This document shows positions 11,530-22,407 of a stretch of DNA of 64,000 nucleotides, piece after piece. The stretch spans positions 283,030-347,029 of the forward strand of contig PKUK01000009.1 of the NCBI GenBank assembly GCA_002869535.1. The letters are read 5' to 3'. The translations under genes and the position numbers were made by a program. Source of the DNA: Arcobacter sp. (GTDB taxonomy: Bacteria; Campylobacterota; Campylobacteria; Campylobacterales; Arcobacteraceae). A model generated the notes under the pieces. The model ran no database searches. It had not been told where the DNA came from and saw only the letters and a list, made by a program, of their open reading frames with translations. Numbering within the stretch: position 1 is the first letter of the stretch; every line of letters starts with the position of its first letter.

Positions 11530-11900
11530 TCAAGCGCTCCTTTTTTCCATGCATAAATAAAGCCAATAGTTAGTAGTACGATAAATAGAATCATCTCTAT
11601 AAATCCAAACCAACCTAAGACTTTAAAGTCAACAGCCCATGGAAACATAAATATTATCTCTATATCAAATAAGATAAATAGCAGTGCCATAAGATAAAAC
11701 TGCACAGAGATAGTGTTTGGTTGCTTTGTAACTTCTGGTCCACATTCATAATATGTAGTTTTAAGTTTTTCTGTATCAAGTCTTGCCATTTTTCGACTTA
11801 CAAGTCTTGCTAACCAAATTGTTGCAAAAAATGCCCCAAAGGTTAAAACAAACATCATAAAAACACCAAAATACGGATGAGCGAAATCCATATGAGTCAT
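11511..11900 (-). CDS. nuoA: NADH-quinone oxidoreductase subunit A
   Basis: 129 aa, YYECGPEV...[23 protein letters not shown]. Confidence 0.95.
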   Translation of the reverse strand: MTHMDFAHPYFGVFMMFVLTFGAFFATIWLARLVSRKMARLDTEKLKTTYYECGPEVTKQPNTISVQFYLMALLFILFDIEIIFMFPWAVDFKVLGWFGFIEMILFIVLLTIGFIYAWKKGALEWHSIK

Positions 11901-12113
11901 ATTTATATCCTTAATTTCTTTGTATTTAAAGAATTTAGTTTTTTCATTTTAATTTATATTCAGCTAGATACTAGCAAAAATATTTTAAATCTAGACTTAA
12001 TAAATCTACCGCAAAACTGCGTTAGTTTAAAAATAGCTTAGCCTAAAATCAGTCATTCTTAACATTGTTATTTAAAAAATTTATATTTATAGGTAAAAAA
12101 CAATAATTAATGG

Positions 12114-12147
12114 ATTTATATTAATCTAGGCTTAGATTAATATAAAT
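12114..12147. repeat. Perfect 15-bp inverted repeat (ATTTATATTAATCTA-GGCT-TAGATTAATATAAAT)
   Basis: Read directly; lies between the 3' end of the AAA ATPase gene and the nuoA start. Confidence 0.9.
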
Positions 12148-12193
12148 TTATTATACTAATATTATAATTTTATATAGAGATTTAGAAACAGTT

Positions 12194-13927
12194 TTAGAAA
12201 AATCCAACTTTATTTTCAGTGTCAAATTGAGACCGTTGTTCTTTAGAAATTTGTTCTTTGAAATCTTCCATTCTAAAGATTGGTTCATCCATAACTGCTA
12301 CTTTATATGCAGTGTTCTTTATAACTAGCTCTATCTGACCACCTGTTAGTTCAACTTCAGATATTTTTTCCATATCAAAATCACTATCCAATGGGATGTT
12401 TTCAGGTAATAACTTTTTCCACAGTTCTAGTCTTTGAACTTTGTTTGGCTTAACAAATTCTATTTTATAGTTGAATCTTCTTGAAAATGCTTTATCTAAG
12501 CTCTCCAAAAGATTTGTAGTTGCAATAAGTATTCCGTCGAAACGCTCTATTTGCTCTAAAAAGATATTTTGCATTTGATTGTGCATTTTATCACTACCAC
12601 TTGTAGACTCTGTCACCCTAGAACTTAAAAACTGATCAGCTTCATTTAGTAATAAAATTGGCTCTGATTTTGTTTTATCTCTTATATCTACGTATGTTTC
12701 AAAGATTTTTCTAACATTTTTTTCACTCTCACCCACATACATAGAGAGTATTTTAGAACAATCAAAAGCTAAAACTTGTCTTTTAAGTGATTTTGCAAGG
12801 GCAAGGGCAGTCAAAGTTTTACCAGTACCTGCAACCCCATAAAAGATAATTCTGGCATCAATACCTTTTTTTCTATCTTTTATTCCCCACTCTTTTAGTC
12901 TATTTATTACCTTTTTGTCAACTTGTTGCAAAAGTGCATCTAGCGTCTCTCTTGTTTTTGGATTTAATACAACATCCTCCATAGTCTTATCAGTTGATAT
13001 TAACTCAAACATATCTTGCTCTTTTATCACGTTGTCGATTTTGATTTTAGATGTTCTTGTTTTCTTTTTTGTTGGGTGTGAAATCTTATATAAAACCTCA
13101 TCAGGAATATAAAAGTTTCTATTTATCCCACCAAAAGGTGTTAGCATCTCATCATAATCAACAAGTCCTGTTGAAACCAACTTTGAACTCTCTTCTAGCA
13201 GACTTCTGTTTTTGATTTTCTCATAATCATCATGTGAGATTAGCTCAATAAGTGAATTCATATCTCTTATTGATTCATCTCCACCTGAATACTCCTCTTT
13301 AAGAAGTGCTATAAATATCATCTGCTCATGTTCGTTTAGGTCATTTTCTTTAAAAAAGCCCACAAGCATGATTTCATTTGGAGTAGCTTGTACTCTCTCT
13401 TTGATTCTATTTTCTAAAAGTGTAAGTTTTGATTTTAGTCTTTTTATATTTGGTGACTTTTCGTCAAAGTTGTGTTTTACTACATTTAACTTTTGAGCTA
13501 AATCTATTTTGAAAAACTGATCTTGCAAATACTCCAAGTGATCACTGTATTTTGTAATCTCAGGTAGAGACATATCCATAGAACAATCTTCCATAAGTCT
13601 TAAAAATGATGGTGTTAAAGATACACTAGAGTTCAGTAACTCCAATTTTGATAACTCACTTAGTTTTATTGGTGTAAATGAGTTTTGAACTAACCAACCA
13701 AGCTCAAGTAATGATTTTATCACTTCAAGTTTTTCTAAGTGCTCATATTTTTTTACATCATAAAATTCTGATAAAATATCTATCACCATCAAAGCATCTC
13801 TGCCATTTATATACTCTTTTGTAAGATGCTGAAGTATTTTCCCCTCTTCTAAATTACACTTCAACTGTACAAATAGTTCTTCTTTTTCTAAATCTATACT
13901 CTTTATAAATTTAATCAATTCATTCAT
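12194..13927 (-). CDS. AAA-family ATPase with uncharacterised N-terminal region
   Basis: Walker A FYGVAGTGKTLTA, Walker B PILLLNEADQ, second region of homology DKAFSRRFNYKIEF. Confidence 0.85.
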   Translation of the reverse strand: MNELIKFIKSIDLEKEELFVQLKCNLEEGKILQHLTKEYINGRDALMVIDILSEFYDVKKYEHLEKLEVIKSLLELGWLVQNSFTPIKLSELSKLELLNSSVSLTPSFLRLMEDCSMDMSLPEITKYSDHLEYLQDQFFKIDLAQKLNVVKHNFDEKSPNIKRLKSKLTLLENRIKERVQATPNEIMLVGFFKENDLNEHEQMIFIALLKEEYSGGDESIRDMNSLIELISHDDYEKIKNRSLLEESSKLVSTGLVDYDEMLTPFGGINRNFYIPDEVLYKISHPTKKKTRTSKIKIDNVIKEQDMFELISTDKTMEDVVLNPKTRETLDALLQQVDKKVINRLKEWGIKDRKKGIDARIIFYGVAGTGKTLTALALAKSLKRQVLAFDCSKILSMYVGESEKNVRKIFETYVDIRDKTKSEPILLLNEADQFLSSRVTESTSGSDKMHNQMQNIFLEQIERFDGILIATTNLLESLDKAFSRRFNYKIEFVKPNKVQRLELWKKLLPENIPLDSDFDMEKISEVELTGGQIELVIKNTAYKVAVMDEPIFRMEDFKEQISKEQRSQFDTENKVGFF

Positions 13928-14014
13928 TAATTGTTATTCCTATTTTTAATTATCTATTTAAAATTTCTTAGCTAAATATCAATAATACATCAACAAATCT
14001 TAAAATAAGATACT

Positions 14015-14371
14015 CTATTTTAATCTTTTGTTTAACTGTTCATAAAATATATCACTATGGACTTTTTCTTTAAAGTATAATTTTTCTTCACCTTTAGAAT
14101 TTTGTATTAAAATATCTTTATTTACCCGCGTAATATTTCTAATATCATCATATTTTATATAAACATTTTTTGAAAAATCAATACTAAACTTGTTGTTTAT
14201 TATTGTAATATTATCGTTACACAAACCTTTATATCTTGATTTATAATTATAAATCGTATTGCAAGATTCGTTTTTATAAAACTTTTCAATCATATCTATA
14301 TTTGAGGAGTCTACATATAAAACCCATCCTAAAGCTATTAAAAAAGGAGAAAGTAAAACTAGTATTATCAT
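14015..14371 (-). CDS. Hypothetical membrane-anchored protein
   Basis: 118 aa with one N-terminal TM segment; no family recognised. Confidence 0.55.
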   Translation of the reverse strand: MIILVLLSPFLIALGWVLYVDSSNIDMIEKFYKNESCNTIYNYKSRYKGLCNDNITIINNKFSIDFSKNVYIKYDDIRNITRVNKDILIQNSKGEEKLYFKEKVHSDIFYEQLNKRLK

Positions 14372-14454
14372 AAAAAAATTTCCTTGGTATTTTTCCTATT
14401 TTACATAAGTTATTATTAAAATTAATTATGAATTTTCAATTAATTAATATTTTA

Positions 14455-14475
14455 TATTGATAATCATTATTATTT
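14455..14475. promoter_or_regulatory. Putative Fur-box-like site upstream of the GGDEF gene
   Basis: TATTGATAATCATTATTATTT resembles the GATAATGATAATCATTATC consensus; about 50 bp before the start codon. Confidence 0.35.
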
Positions 14476-14524
14476 AATACTAATTATGTTATATTCCTAA
14501 AAAATTTATTTTTAGGGAATACCA

Positions 14525-16393
14525 ATGAAAATAAGCAAAAAAATGGCATTATTATTTACTCTAATTAGTCTTATTATAATAACCTTTATTTCGGGTCTTG
14601 TACAAAATAGAATTCAAAAGTCTCAAATACTTGAAGATAAAATAATACAAAGAAATATTCTAAAACTACACAATATAATAGACTTCAATAGTGAGTATCT
14701 AAAAAAAATCGCATACGAATTTCAAGAAAATGAAAGACTCCGAGATATAATCAATAAATCAGATCATGCACAACTTAAAACATATTTTAGTGATAGTAAT
14801 TTAATGGAAGAACTAAATATCAGTAATTTTTTGATTTTTGATAAAGATAAAAAATTTCTTTTTGGTAAAAGTTATGATATTAGTTCAAATGAGATGTTGA
14901 GTGTCTCAACTGAATTAATTAATTTCATTAAAACTAAAGATATAAAAAAATATATAAATAAGAAAAAAGAGATCTTTTATATGACTACCGATTATGAAAA
15001 ATCTATTTTTGATATAAAAGAGATAAAAAACAGGAACACTCAAACTATAGGATATATATACTTTTCAAGGGCGATTGATTCTCACTTTTTATCCAATATA
15101 TCTGATGTACTACAAGAGTATGTCTCACTTATAAATAGTGTGGATTTTGATAAGTTTAACACTATCAAAAATAAAAAACTAAATATAAAATACAAAACTG
15201 TAAATGTGGATGAAAACTACCTTTTTACATATGTAAGATATTTTGATGAATTTGAGAATAAAAACTTTTATTTTAGTATAAAAAGTAAAAGATATATATA
15301 TCAAGAACTAAAATCAAATATGAATTTTATATTATATTGCGTATCTATTTGTTTTTTACTTATCATCATGATATTTTATATTTTTATAAAAATATTTTTT
15401 TCAGATAGGATTATCAAAATCTCAAACAAAGTAAAAAAGATCTCTGAAAATAATAACCTAGAGATAATAATAAAAGACAACTATGACGATGAGATTTCAT
15501 TTTTAGCAAAAAAATTAAATGAAATGCTTCTTTCAATAGATATAAAACAACATGAAAAACTAAAAAAAGAGAGAGATTTTTTAAAATCTGTCCTAGATAC
15601 ACAACAAAATATCATCATGATAACCCAAGGGGATAAGATACAAAGTGTAAATAAAAAGTTTGTAGATACATTCACCTCAGAAGATAATTTCTTATCAAAT
15701 ATTGTTTTAGTAGATAATAATACTCAAAAAAATCTTCTAAATATTGCACAATACTACTCTTCAAAAAACATCCCTGCAAAATTTCAGATTATGGGAGATG
15801 ACAACTTTTATTTTACTTTTGATGTATCTAAACTTGATATGGGCAAATATCTAATTTGTATGAATGATGTCTCTACTTTAAATAAAAAGATATCACACCT
15901 AGAAGTAAAAGCTTCAATTGATGGACTAACAAAAATATTCAATAAAGTTGCTATAAAAGATATGTGTGAAGTCTGGATTGATACAAAAGAGTTTCATCTC
16001 TTAGTGTTAGATATTGATTTTTTTAAAAAGATAAATGATACTTATGGACACTTATGTGGAGACTATATTTTAAAAGATGCCATCAACAATATAAGAAAGA
16101 TTATCTCAAAAAAAGATTATATAGGAAGAATAGGTGGAGAAGAGTTTATGATACTTCTAGATGAAAAAAACAAAGAAAATGCTATAAACATCGCCCAAAG
16201 AATAAGACAAAATATTGAAAATACTATTTTTGACTATGGGAATAATTTACTTAAAATAACAATCAGCATCGGAGTTGCTAAAAATATTTTAAATAAAGAT
16301 ACTTACGAAACTATTTATGAAAGAGCAGACAAAGCTTTATATAAAGCAAAAGATGAGGGAAGAAATAGAGTGATTTATGAAAAAGAGGAGTAA
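14525..16393 (+). CDS. Sensor diguanylate cyclase (periplasmic sensor, TM, HAMP-like, GGDEF)
   Basis: C-terminal DGLTKIFNK...RIGGEEFMILL; two TM segments. Confidence 0.9.
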   Translation: MKISKKMALLFTLISLIIITFISGLVQNRIQKSQILEDKIIQRNILKLHNIIDFNSEYLKKIAYEFQENERLRDIINKSDHAQLKTYFSDSNLMEELNISNFLIFDKDKKFLFGKSYDISSNEMLSVSTELINFIKTKDIKKYINKKKEIFYMTTDYEKSIFDIKEIKNRNTQTIGYIYFSRAIDSHFLSNISDVLQEYVSLINSVDFDKFNTIKNKKLNIKYKTVNVDENYLFTYVRYFDEFENKNFYFSIKSKRYIYQELKSNMNFILYCVSICFLLIIMIFYIFIKIFFSDRIIKISNKVKKISENNNLEIIIKDNYDDEISFLAKKLNEMLLSIDIKQHEKLKKERDFLKSVLDTQQNIIMITQGDKIQSVNKKFVDTFTSEDNFLSNIVLVDNNTQKNLLNIAQYYSSKNIPAKFQIMGDDNFYFTFDVSKLDMGKYLICMNDVSTLNKKISHLEVKASIDGLTKIFNKVAIKDMCEVWIDTKEFHLLVLDIDFFKKINDTYGHLCGDYILKDAINNIRKIISKKDYIGRIGGEEFMILLDEKNKENAINIAQRIRQNIENTIFDYGNNLLKITISIGVAKNILNKDTYETIYERADKALYKAKDEGRNRVIYEKEE

Positions 16394-16404
16394 CTCCTCT
16401 TTTG
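16382..16404. terminator. Bidirectional rho-independent terminator between convergent genes
   Basis: AAAAGAGGAG-TAA-CTCCTCTTTT. Confidence 0.85.
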
Positions 16405-16410
16405 GAAAAT

Positions 16411-16977
16411 CTAGAAAGCTTTTATAAGCATATTTTTTACTTTATCTTGTAGTTCAGGGTTTAGATTAAGCACACTTAATCCATGATAGATATCTATAAG
16501 TTCCGCTTCATCAAATATAGTATTTCTTTCATCAATACTATAAATAATATCTATTTTCCCATAGTCATATGTATCTACATTAGTTACTTTTACAGTAAAT
16601 TCACTATTTGCATAAGTATTATTTTTGATATTTTGAGTCATATCTTCAATAAAACTTTCTGGAATACTTGAACTAACTATGAAATTGATTAAAATCTTAT
16701 TGCTATTTATCTTAATAGAATCAATATCAACGCAGTCATATTGCTCATAAATGATTTTGGTACTCTTACCAAACAAATCATATATAGGACACTTATCAAG
16801 TACATTTTTCTTTTTTAAGTGAGGTAAAGCATCCATCATAGGAAAATAGCTATTAAAAAGTTTAATTTCACTTGGAACAGCTTTTGTTTTAAACTGCTCA
16901 TAGTTACTAAAAAATAGTTTAGCAGAACTGCTCATATTTGCTATATTGTCATTATTTTGTTGATTTTTGTCTATCAT
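16411..16977 (-). CDS. Hypothetical protein
   Basis: 188 aa intact ORF; family not recognised. Confidence 0.6.
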   Translation of the reverse strand: MIDKNQQNNDNIANMSSSAKLFFSNYEQFKTKAVPSEIKLFNSYFPMMDALPHLKKKNVLDKCPIYDLFGKSTKIIYEQYDCVDIDSIKINSNKILINFIVSSSIPESFIEDMTQNIKNNTYANSEFTVKVTNVDTYDYGKIDIIYSIDERNTIFDEAELIDIYHGLSVLNLNPELQDKVKNMLIKAF

Positions 16978-17108
16978 TATCTATACCTTTATTATATTAG
17001 CTTTATTATATATCTGTGAAGTATAGATTAAAATGAAATTTTTGATGAATATAAGTAAATAAGGGCTTAAAAATAGTGTTTTAAACTATTTTTAAGAATA
17101 GTGAGATT

Positions 17109-17954
17109 TTATTTTTCTACTAAATTATACAAGTCTTGAATTTCTTGAGCCCAAATCTCTTCATTGATAGTTTCAAGAACCAACGGAATATCATCCATCC
17201 TCTCATCATTCATAATAAACCCAAAAGCATCCCAACCAATCTTTCCTTGACCCAAACTATCATGTCTATCTACTCTACTTCCTAAATCTGGTTTTGAGTC
17301 GTTTATATGCATACCCATTAGGTATTCTCTTCCTACTACCTCATCAAACTCTTTCCATGTTTTATCATAGGCTTCTCTTGTTCTTATATCATATCCTGCT
17401 GTAAACATGTGACAGGTGTCTATACATACTCCAACTCTACTTTTATCTTCTATTTTATCTATGATGTAAGCTAAGTGTTCGAACTTGTATCCTAGGTTAC
17501 TTCCTTGTCCTGCTGTGTTTTCTATTACTAGTTTTATGTCATTTGTTGCATCTATTGCTTTGTTCATAGAAAGGGCTATATTGTCTAGGCACTCTTCTTC
17601 ACTTATCTTTCGCAAGTGACTTCCTGGGTGAAAGTTTAGTCTGTCTAGTTTTAGGATTTCACATCGCTCAATTTCGTGTATAAATCCATCTAAAGATTTT
17701 TGTCTATTTTCCTCTACAGGATGACCTAAGTTTATAAGGTAACTGTCATGTGGTAAAATATGTTTTGGTAGTATTCCACATTTGTCCATCTCTTCAAACC
17801 ACTTATCAAGAACATCATTTTCTAAAGGTTTTGCTGCCCATTGTCTTTGGTTTTTTGTAAAAAGTGCAAAGGCTTTTGCCCCTATTGCTGTTGCATTTAT
17901 GGGTGCATTGTATACTCCACCACTTGCGCTTACGTGTGCTCCTACGTATTTCAT
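17109..17954 (-). CDS. nfo: Endonuclease IV
   Basis: [57 protein letters not shown]. Confidence 0.96.
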   Translation of the reverse strand: MKYVGAHVSASGGVYNAPINATAIGAKAFALFTKNQRQWAAKPLENDVLDKWFEEMDKCGILPKHILPHDSYLINLGHPVEENRQKSLDGFIHEIERCEILKLDRLNFHPGSHLRKISEEECLDNIALSMNKAIDATNDIKLVIENTAGQGSNLGYKFEHLAYIIDKIEDKSRVGVCIDTCHMFTAGYDIRTREAYDKTWKEFDEVVGREYLMGMHINDSKPDLGSRVDRHDSLGQGKIGWDAFGFIMNDERMDDIPLVLETINEEIWAQEIQDLYNLVEK

Positions 17955-18122
17955 TATCAATTCCTAATATCTTTTTGTGAGGATTTTACTTAATCTTGGG
18001 TTTTATGTCGCTTATTGTTTCAGTTTAGTTCTTTTATTAAAAATGCTATGTTAATGCTACTTTTATCATACAAATATCATTTTCTTTAATTAATATTTAA
18101 TTCTAATTATTAAGGAGATTTT

Positions 18123-19814
18123 ATGGAAATAAGCACACAAGCCCTTTTTGCGGCTCTTCCTATTTTTGTGGCAGCTATCTTGTTGGTGGGATTTAGACTT
18201 CCAGCAAAAAAAGCGATGCCTGTTGTTTATATAGTAACAACAGTTGTGGCCTTTTATATATGGCAAGTTAGTTTTAATAGAATACTTGCATCTACTGTTC
18301 AAGGTTTACTTATCACTATTGCAGTTTTATGGATAATCTTTGGGGCAATATTATTGCTCAATACTCTTAAACACTCAGGTGCAATAAAAGTTATCAGAGA
18401 AGGATTCAATAATGTAAGTCCTGATAGAAGAGTACAAGTTATTATTATCGCTTGGTTATTTGGTTCTTTTATTGAAGGTGCTTCAGGATTTGGAACACCA
18501 GCTGCTATTGCAGCACCACTTATGGTTGCTATTGGATTCCCAGCCATGGCAGCTGTTATGATAGGTATGATGATACAAAGTACTCCGGTATCATTTGGTG
18601 CAGTTGGAACACCTATTTTAATAGGTGTTAACAAAGGTTTAGATGCACAAACTATTGGTGCATCTTTAGAAGCTGTAGGTTCAAACTGGGAAACTTACTT
18701 ACAACTAATCACTAGCGAAGTTGCAGTTATTCATGCTATAACTGGTACTTTGATTCCACTATTTATGATTATTATGATGACTAGGTTTTTTGGTCAAAAC
18801 AGATCATGGACAGAAGGCTTATCTATCTTACCTTTTGCTATTTTTGGTGGATTAGCATTTACAATTCCTTACGCACTAACTGGTATATTTTTAGGTGCTG
18901 AGTTCCCTTCTCTTATTGGGGCTTTAGTTGGACTTCCAATTGTAATATTTGCAGCTAAAAAAGGGTTTTTAATCCCTAAAGATACTTGGGATTTTGCTCC
19001 AAAAGAGATGTGGCCTGTTCATTGGGTATCAAAACTTGAGATGAACCTTGATGCTATGAATACTAAAGTTGATATGTCTTTAGCAAAAGCTTGGGTTCCA
19101 TATGTTCTTGTGGCACTTATTTTAGTAATTACTAGGGTTTCAGATGAAGCAAAAGCTTTTGTTAAATCTTGGGTTATTCCTTTTAAAGATATTTTAGGTG
19201 AAGGCTTAGGTTACTCTATTGTTCCTCTTTATTTACCAGGTGGTATCTTAGTACTTGTAGTTTTAATCACTTATTTTCTACACAAAATGGAATTTAAAGA
19301 GATGAAAGAAGCACTAGGTGAGTCTTCAAAAGTAATGTTAGGTGCTGGTTTTGTACTTATATTTACTATTCCATTAGTAAGAATACTTATCAACTCAGGA
19401 GTAAATGGTGCGGGGTTTGATTCTATGCCAGTTGCTATGGCAAACTTTGTGGCAACTTCAGTTGGTGATATTTATCCATTATTTGCTCCACTAATTGGTG
19501 CCCTAGGAGCTTTTATTGCAGGAAGTAATACTGTTTCAAATATGATGTTAAGTCAATTTCAATTTGGAGTTGCAGATGCACTTGGACTTTCAACGGCTCT
19601 TATGATAGCACTTCAAGCTGTTGGAGCTGCTGCTGGTAATATGATAGCAATACACAATGTTGTTGCAGCTTCTGCTACAGTTGGATTACTTGATCAAGAA
19701 GGTGAAACCTTAAGAAAAACAATAATACCTACTATTTATTATTGTTTAATTGCGGGAATTATTGGTCTTATTGGTATGTATTATCTAGGACTTACAGATC
19801 CTTTAATCAAATAA
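18123..19814 (+). CDS. lldP: L-lactate permease family transporter
   Basis: 563 aa multi-TM; FIEGASGFGTPAAIAAPL, AGSNTVSNMMLSQFQ. Confidence 0.9.
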   Translation: MEISTQALFAALPIFVAAILLVGFRLPAKKAMPVVYIVTTVVAFYIWQVSFNRILASTVQGLLITIAVLWIIFGAILLLNTLKHSGAIKVIREGFNNVSPDRRVQVIIIAWLFGSFIEGASGFGTPAAIAAPLMVAIGFPAMAAVMIGMMIQSTPVSFGAVGTPILIGVNKGLDAQTIGASLEAVGSNWETYLQLITSEVAVIHAITGTLIPLFMIIMMTRFFGQNRSWTEGLSILPFAIFGGLAFTIPYALTGIFLGAEFPSLIGALVGLPIVIFAAKKGFLIPKDTWDFAPKEMWPVHWVSKLEMNLDAMNTKVDMSLAKAWVPYVLVALILVITRVSDEAKAFVKSWVIPFKDILGEGLGYSIVPLYLPGGILVLVVLITYFLHKMEFKEMKEALGESSKVMLGAGFVLIFTIPLVRILINSGVNGAGFDSMPVAMANFVATSVGDIYPLFAPLIGALGAFIAGSNTVSNMMLSQFQFGVADALGLSTALMIALQAVGAAAGNMIAIHNVVAASATVGLLDQEGETLRKTIIPTIYYCLIAGIIGLIGMYYLGLTDPLIK

Positions 19815-19816
19815 AC

Positions 19817-19844
19817 AAAAAAGAGGGTATTCCCTCTTTTTTTT
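19817..19844. terminator. Rho-independent terminator shared by convergent genes
   Basis: AAAAAAGAGGG-TATT-CCCTCTTTTTT. Confidence 0.9.
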
Positions 19845-20262
19845 ACCTACACATCTTTTGATTACCTCTTCTACTATAAATCCCATAAAGTGCCTTTTGT
19901 AAAATATGGATTTCATAACACTCTTTTTTATTTGTATCTTTTTTATTTAATTTTTTAACTATTTCATAGATATCAATAGCTTTTTAATTTAAAAACTCTC
20001 CATTAAAAGGTTTATGCTTAGATACAAAAATTTTATCTGCATCTAGAACATAATAACTTTTGTGTTCTTCTCCATGATATTTTACAATATAGTTTTCCAT
20101 AAACTTTATATCAAAAGGTTCATTATAACTATTGTATAAACCAAAAGAGATATTTGCTCTTTTTTCACTTAAGTTACTCATTTCCCATGTTCCTAATAAA
20201 TCTTTAGGTGATATTGCAAAAATTGAAGAAATTGTAAATATAAGTATAAAAATTATTTTCAC
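19843..20262 (-). pseudogene. Small secreted hypothetical protein interrupted by in-frame TAA (complement 19984-19986)
   Basis: 92 codons, TAA, then 46 open in-frame codons (KAIDIYEIVKKLNKKDTNKKECYEIHILQKALYGIYSRRGNQKMCR) to a TAA that abuts the terminator. Confidence 0.65.
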
Positions 20263-20388
20263 CTATAACCCTTTTATATTAGCTCTTTATTTGATTATTT
20301 TATGATTTAATTGATTAATCAGCACTTAAAGGTTTCAAATGGCATTAACCAAAAACTAAATATAATAAATAAAAACAAAGGTACTTTT

Positions 20389-20952
20389 ATGATTCTTTAT
20401 TATGAAGAGATAAGTGATTTAAATAGATATAAAATTATGTCAGATACAGTAGTTCCAAGACCAATTGCGTGGATAGTAACAGATAATGATGGAGTATTAA
20501 ATGCAGCCCCTTTTTCATATTTTATACCAATATCAAGTAACCCAGCAGCTTTAATAGTTGCAATTGGAATAAAAGAGGATGGAAGCCCAAAAGATAGCTT
20601 AGCAAATATTCTAAAAACTAAAAAAGCAACAATCTGTTTTGTAAACAAAGACAATGTAGAAAAAGTAAAACTCTCTTCAACAATGTTGCCAAAAGAACAA
20701 AGTGAAATAGAAGAGTATGAAATAGAAGTTCAAAAGATACTTGAAGGTTTTCCACCTATGATTTCTTCTTCTCAAAGTGCACTTTTTTGTGAGTATTATG
20801 ACACTGTTAAAATCCCGGGAAAAACTACACCTCTTATTTTAGAGATAAAAAAACAGTTTATAGAAGATGAAAGAATCAATGAAAAGATGCATATCAATGT
20901 AGAAAATATAGGAAGATGTGGTGTAAGATTTAAAGCGATGGTTGACCTTTAA
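20389..20952 (+). CDS. Flavin reductase-like FMN-binding protein
   Basis: [18 protein letters not shown]...NAAPFSYF; start trimmed from 20311. Confidence 0.85.
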   Translation: MILYYEEISDLNRYKIMSDTVVPRPIAWIVTDNDGVLNAAPFSYFIPISSNPAALIVAIGIKEDGSPKDSLANILKTKKATICFVNKDNVEKVKLSSTMLPKEQSEIEEYEIEVQKILEGFPPMISSSQSALFCEYYDTVKIPGKTTPLILEIKKQFIEDERINEKMHINVENIGRCGVRFKAMVDL

Positions 20953-22346
20953 GCTTTAGGTCTTACCATCTCTTGAGGTTTTACATACTCATCAAATTGT
21001 TCTGCTGTTAATAGGCCTAAACTAAGAGCCTCTTCTTTTAGAGTTGTTCCATTTTTGTGAGCTGTTTTTGCTATAAGGGCAGCTTTTTCATATCCAATAT
21101 ATGGATTTAGAGCTGTTACTAACATCAAAGAGTCATTTAGATATTTTTCTATATTCTTTTTGTTTGCACTTATTCCAACTGCGCAGTTATCATTAAATGC
21201 TTTCATGGTATCACTTAGAAGTCTAATTGACTGCAAGATGTTATAAGCAATGACTGGCTTAAATACATTTAACTCAAAGTTTCCTTGGCTAGCACTTACA
21301 CTTACTGTTGTATGATTTCCCATAACTTGCACTGCAACCATTGTCATAGCTTCACTTTGGGTTGGATTTACTTTTCCAGGCATGATTGAACTTCCCGGTT
21401 CATTTTCAGGGATATTTAACTCCCCTATTCCACATCGTGGCCCTGAAGCTAACCATCTTATATCATTTGCTATTTTCATAAGGTTTGAAGCAAGGGCATT
21501 TAAGGCTCCACTTAAAAACACTTCCCCATCGTGTGATGTTAAAGAGTGAAATTTATTTGGATGAGATACAAATTTATACTTTGTTTTTGTATTAATATTC
21601 AAATTCTCACAAACAAGATGTGAAAAATCTGGGTGAGCATTTAGTCCAGTACCAACTGCTGTTCCACCAATGGCAAGCTCACATATATATTTCATACTAT
21701 CATCTATTTGATTAAGTGCTTTTTCTAACATATCAACATAGGCTGAAAACTCTTGACCTAGAGTAAGTGGCGTGGCATCTTGTAGATGTGTTCTTCCTAT
21801 TTTGATAATATCTTCAAACTCTTTACACTTACTTTCTAGTGTAGTTTTTAATTGATTTATTGCAGGGATTAGTTGAGATTGTATCTCTAAGACAAAGGCT
21901 ATTCTCATGGCACTAGGATATGTGTCATTTGAACTTTGAGCTTTATTTACATCATCATTTGGATGGATTAGTTTTTCTATTCTAAAATCTTTTCCTAAAA
22001 GTTCAGTTGCTCTTGAAGCTATCACTTCATTTAGATTCATATTTGATTGGGTTCCACTTCCTGTTTGCCATACGGCTAAAGGAAAGTTATCATCTAATTT
22101 ACCTTCAATAATCTCATCACATACTTTGATTATGGCATCTTTTTTTTCTAGGGGAAGTTTTTGTAAGTCATAGTTTACCACTGCACATGATTTTTTCAAA
22201 TAAGCAAAGGCTTTGATTATCTCTTGGGGCATTTTTTCAATACCTATGGGAAAATTCTCCAAACTTCTTTGGGTTTGAGCTGCCCAATATTTGTCATTTG
22301 GAACTTTTATTTCGCCCATAGTATCTTTTTCTATTCTATACTTCAT
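20949..22346 (-). CDS. fumC: Class II fumarate hydratase
   Basis: [53 protein letters not shown]. Confidence 0.96.
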   Translation of the reverse strand: MKYRIEKDTMGEIKVPNDKYWAAQTQRSLENFPIGIEKMPQEIIKAFAYLKKSCAVVNYDLQKLPLEKKDAIIKVCDEIIEGKLDDNFPLAVWQTGSGTQSNMNLNEVIASRATELLGKDFRIEKLIHPNDDVNKAQSSNDTYPSAMRIAFVLEIQSQLIPAINQLKTTLESKCKEFEDIIKIGRTHLQDATPLTLGQEFSAYVDMLEKALNQIDDSMKYICELAIGGTAVGTGLNAHPDFSHLVCENLNINTKTKYKFVSHPNKFHSLTSHDGEVFLSGALNALASNLMKIANDIRWLASGPRCGIGELNIPENEPGSSIMPGKVNPTQSEAMTMVAVQVMGNHTTVSVSASQGNFELNVFKPVIAYNILQSIRLLSDTMKAFNDNCAVGISANKKNIEKYLNDSLMLVTALNPYIGYEKAALIAKTAHKNGTTLKEEALSLGLLTAEQFDEYVKPQEMVRPKA

Positions 22347-22407
22347 AATAATTGCTCCCTTTTTTTGTTAATTATATAACAAAAAACAAAGAGATTATTG
22401 AAAAAGT

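Noticed and set aside
18299-18634. 111-aa ORF antisense to the lactate permease
   Set aside because: Shadow ORF inside a conserved transporter gene; no supporting start signal.
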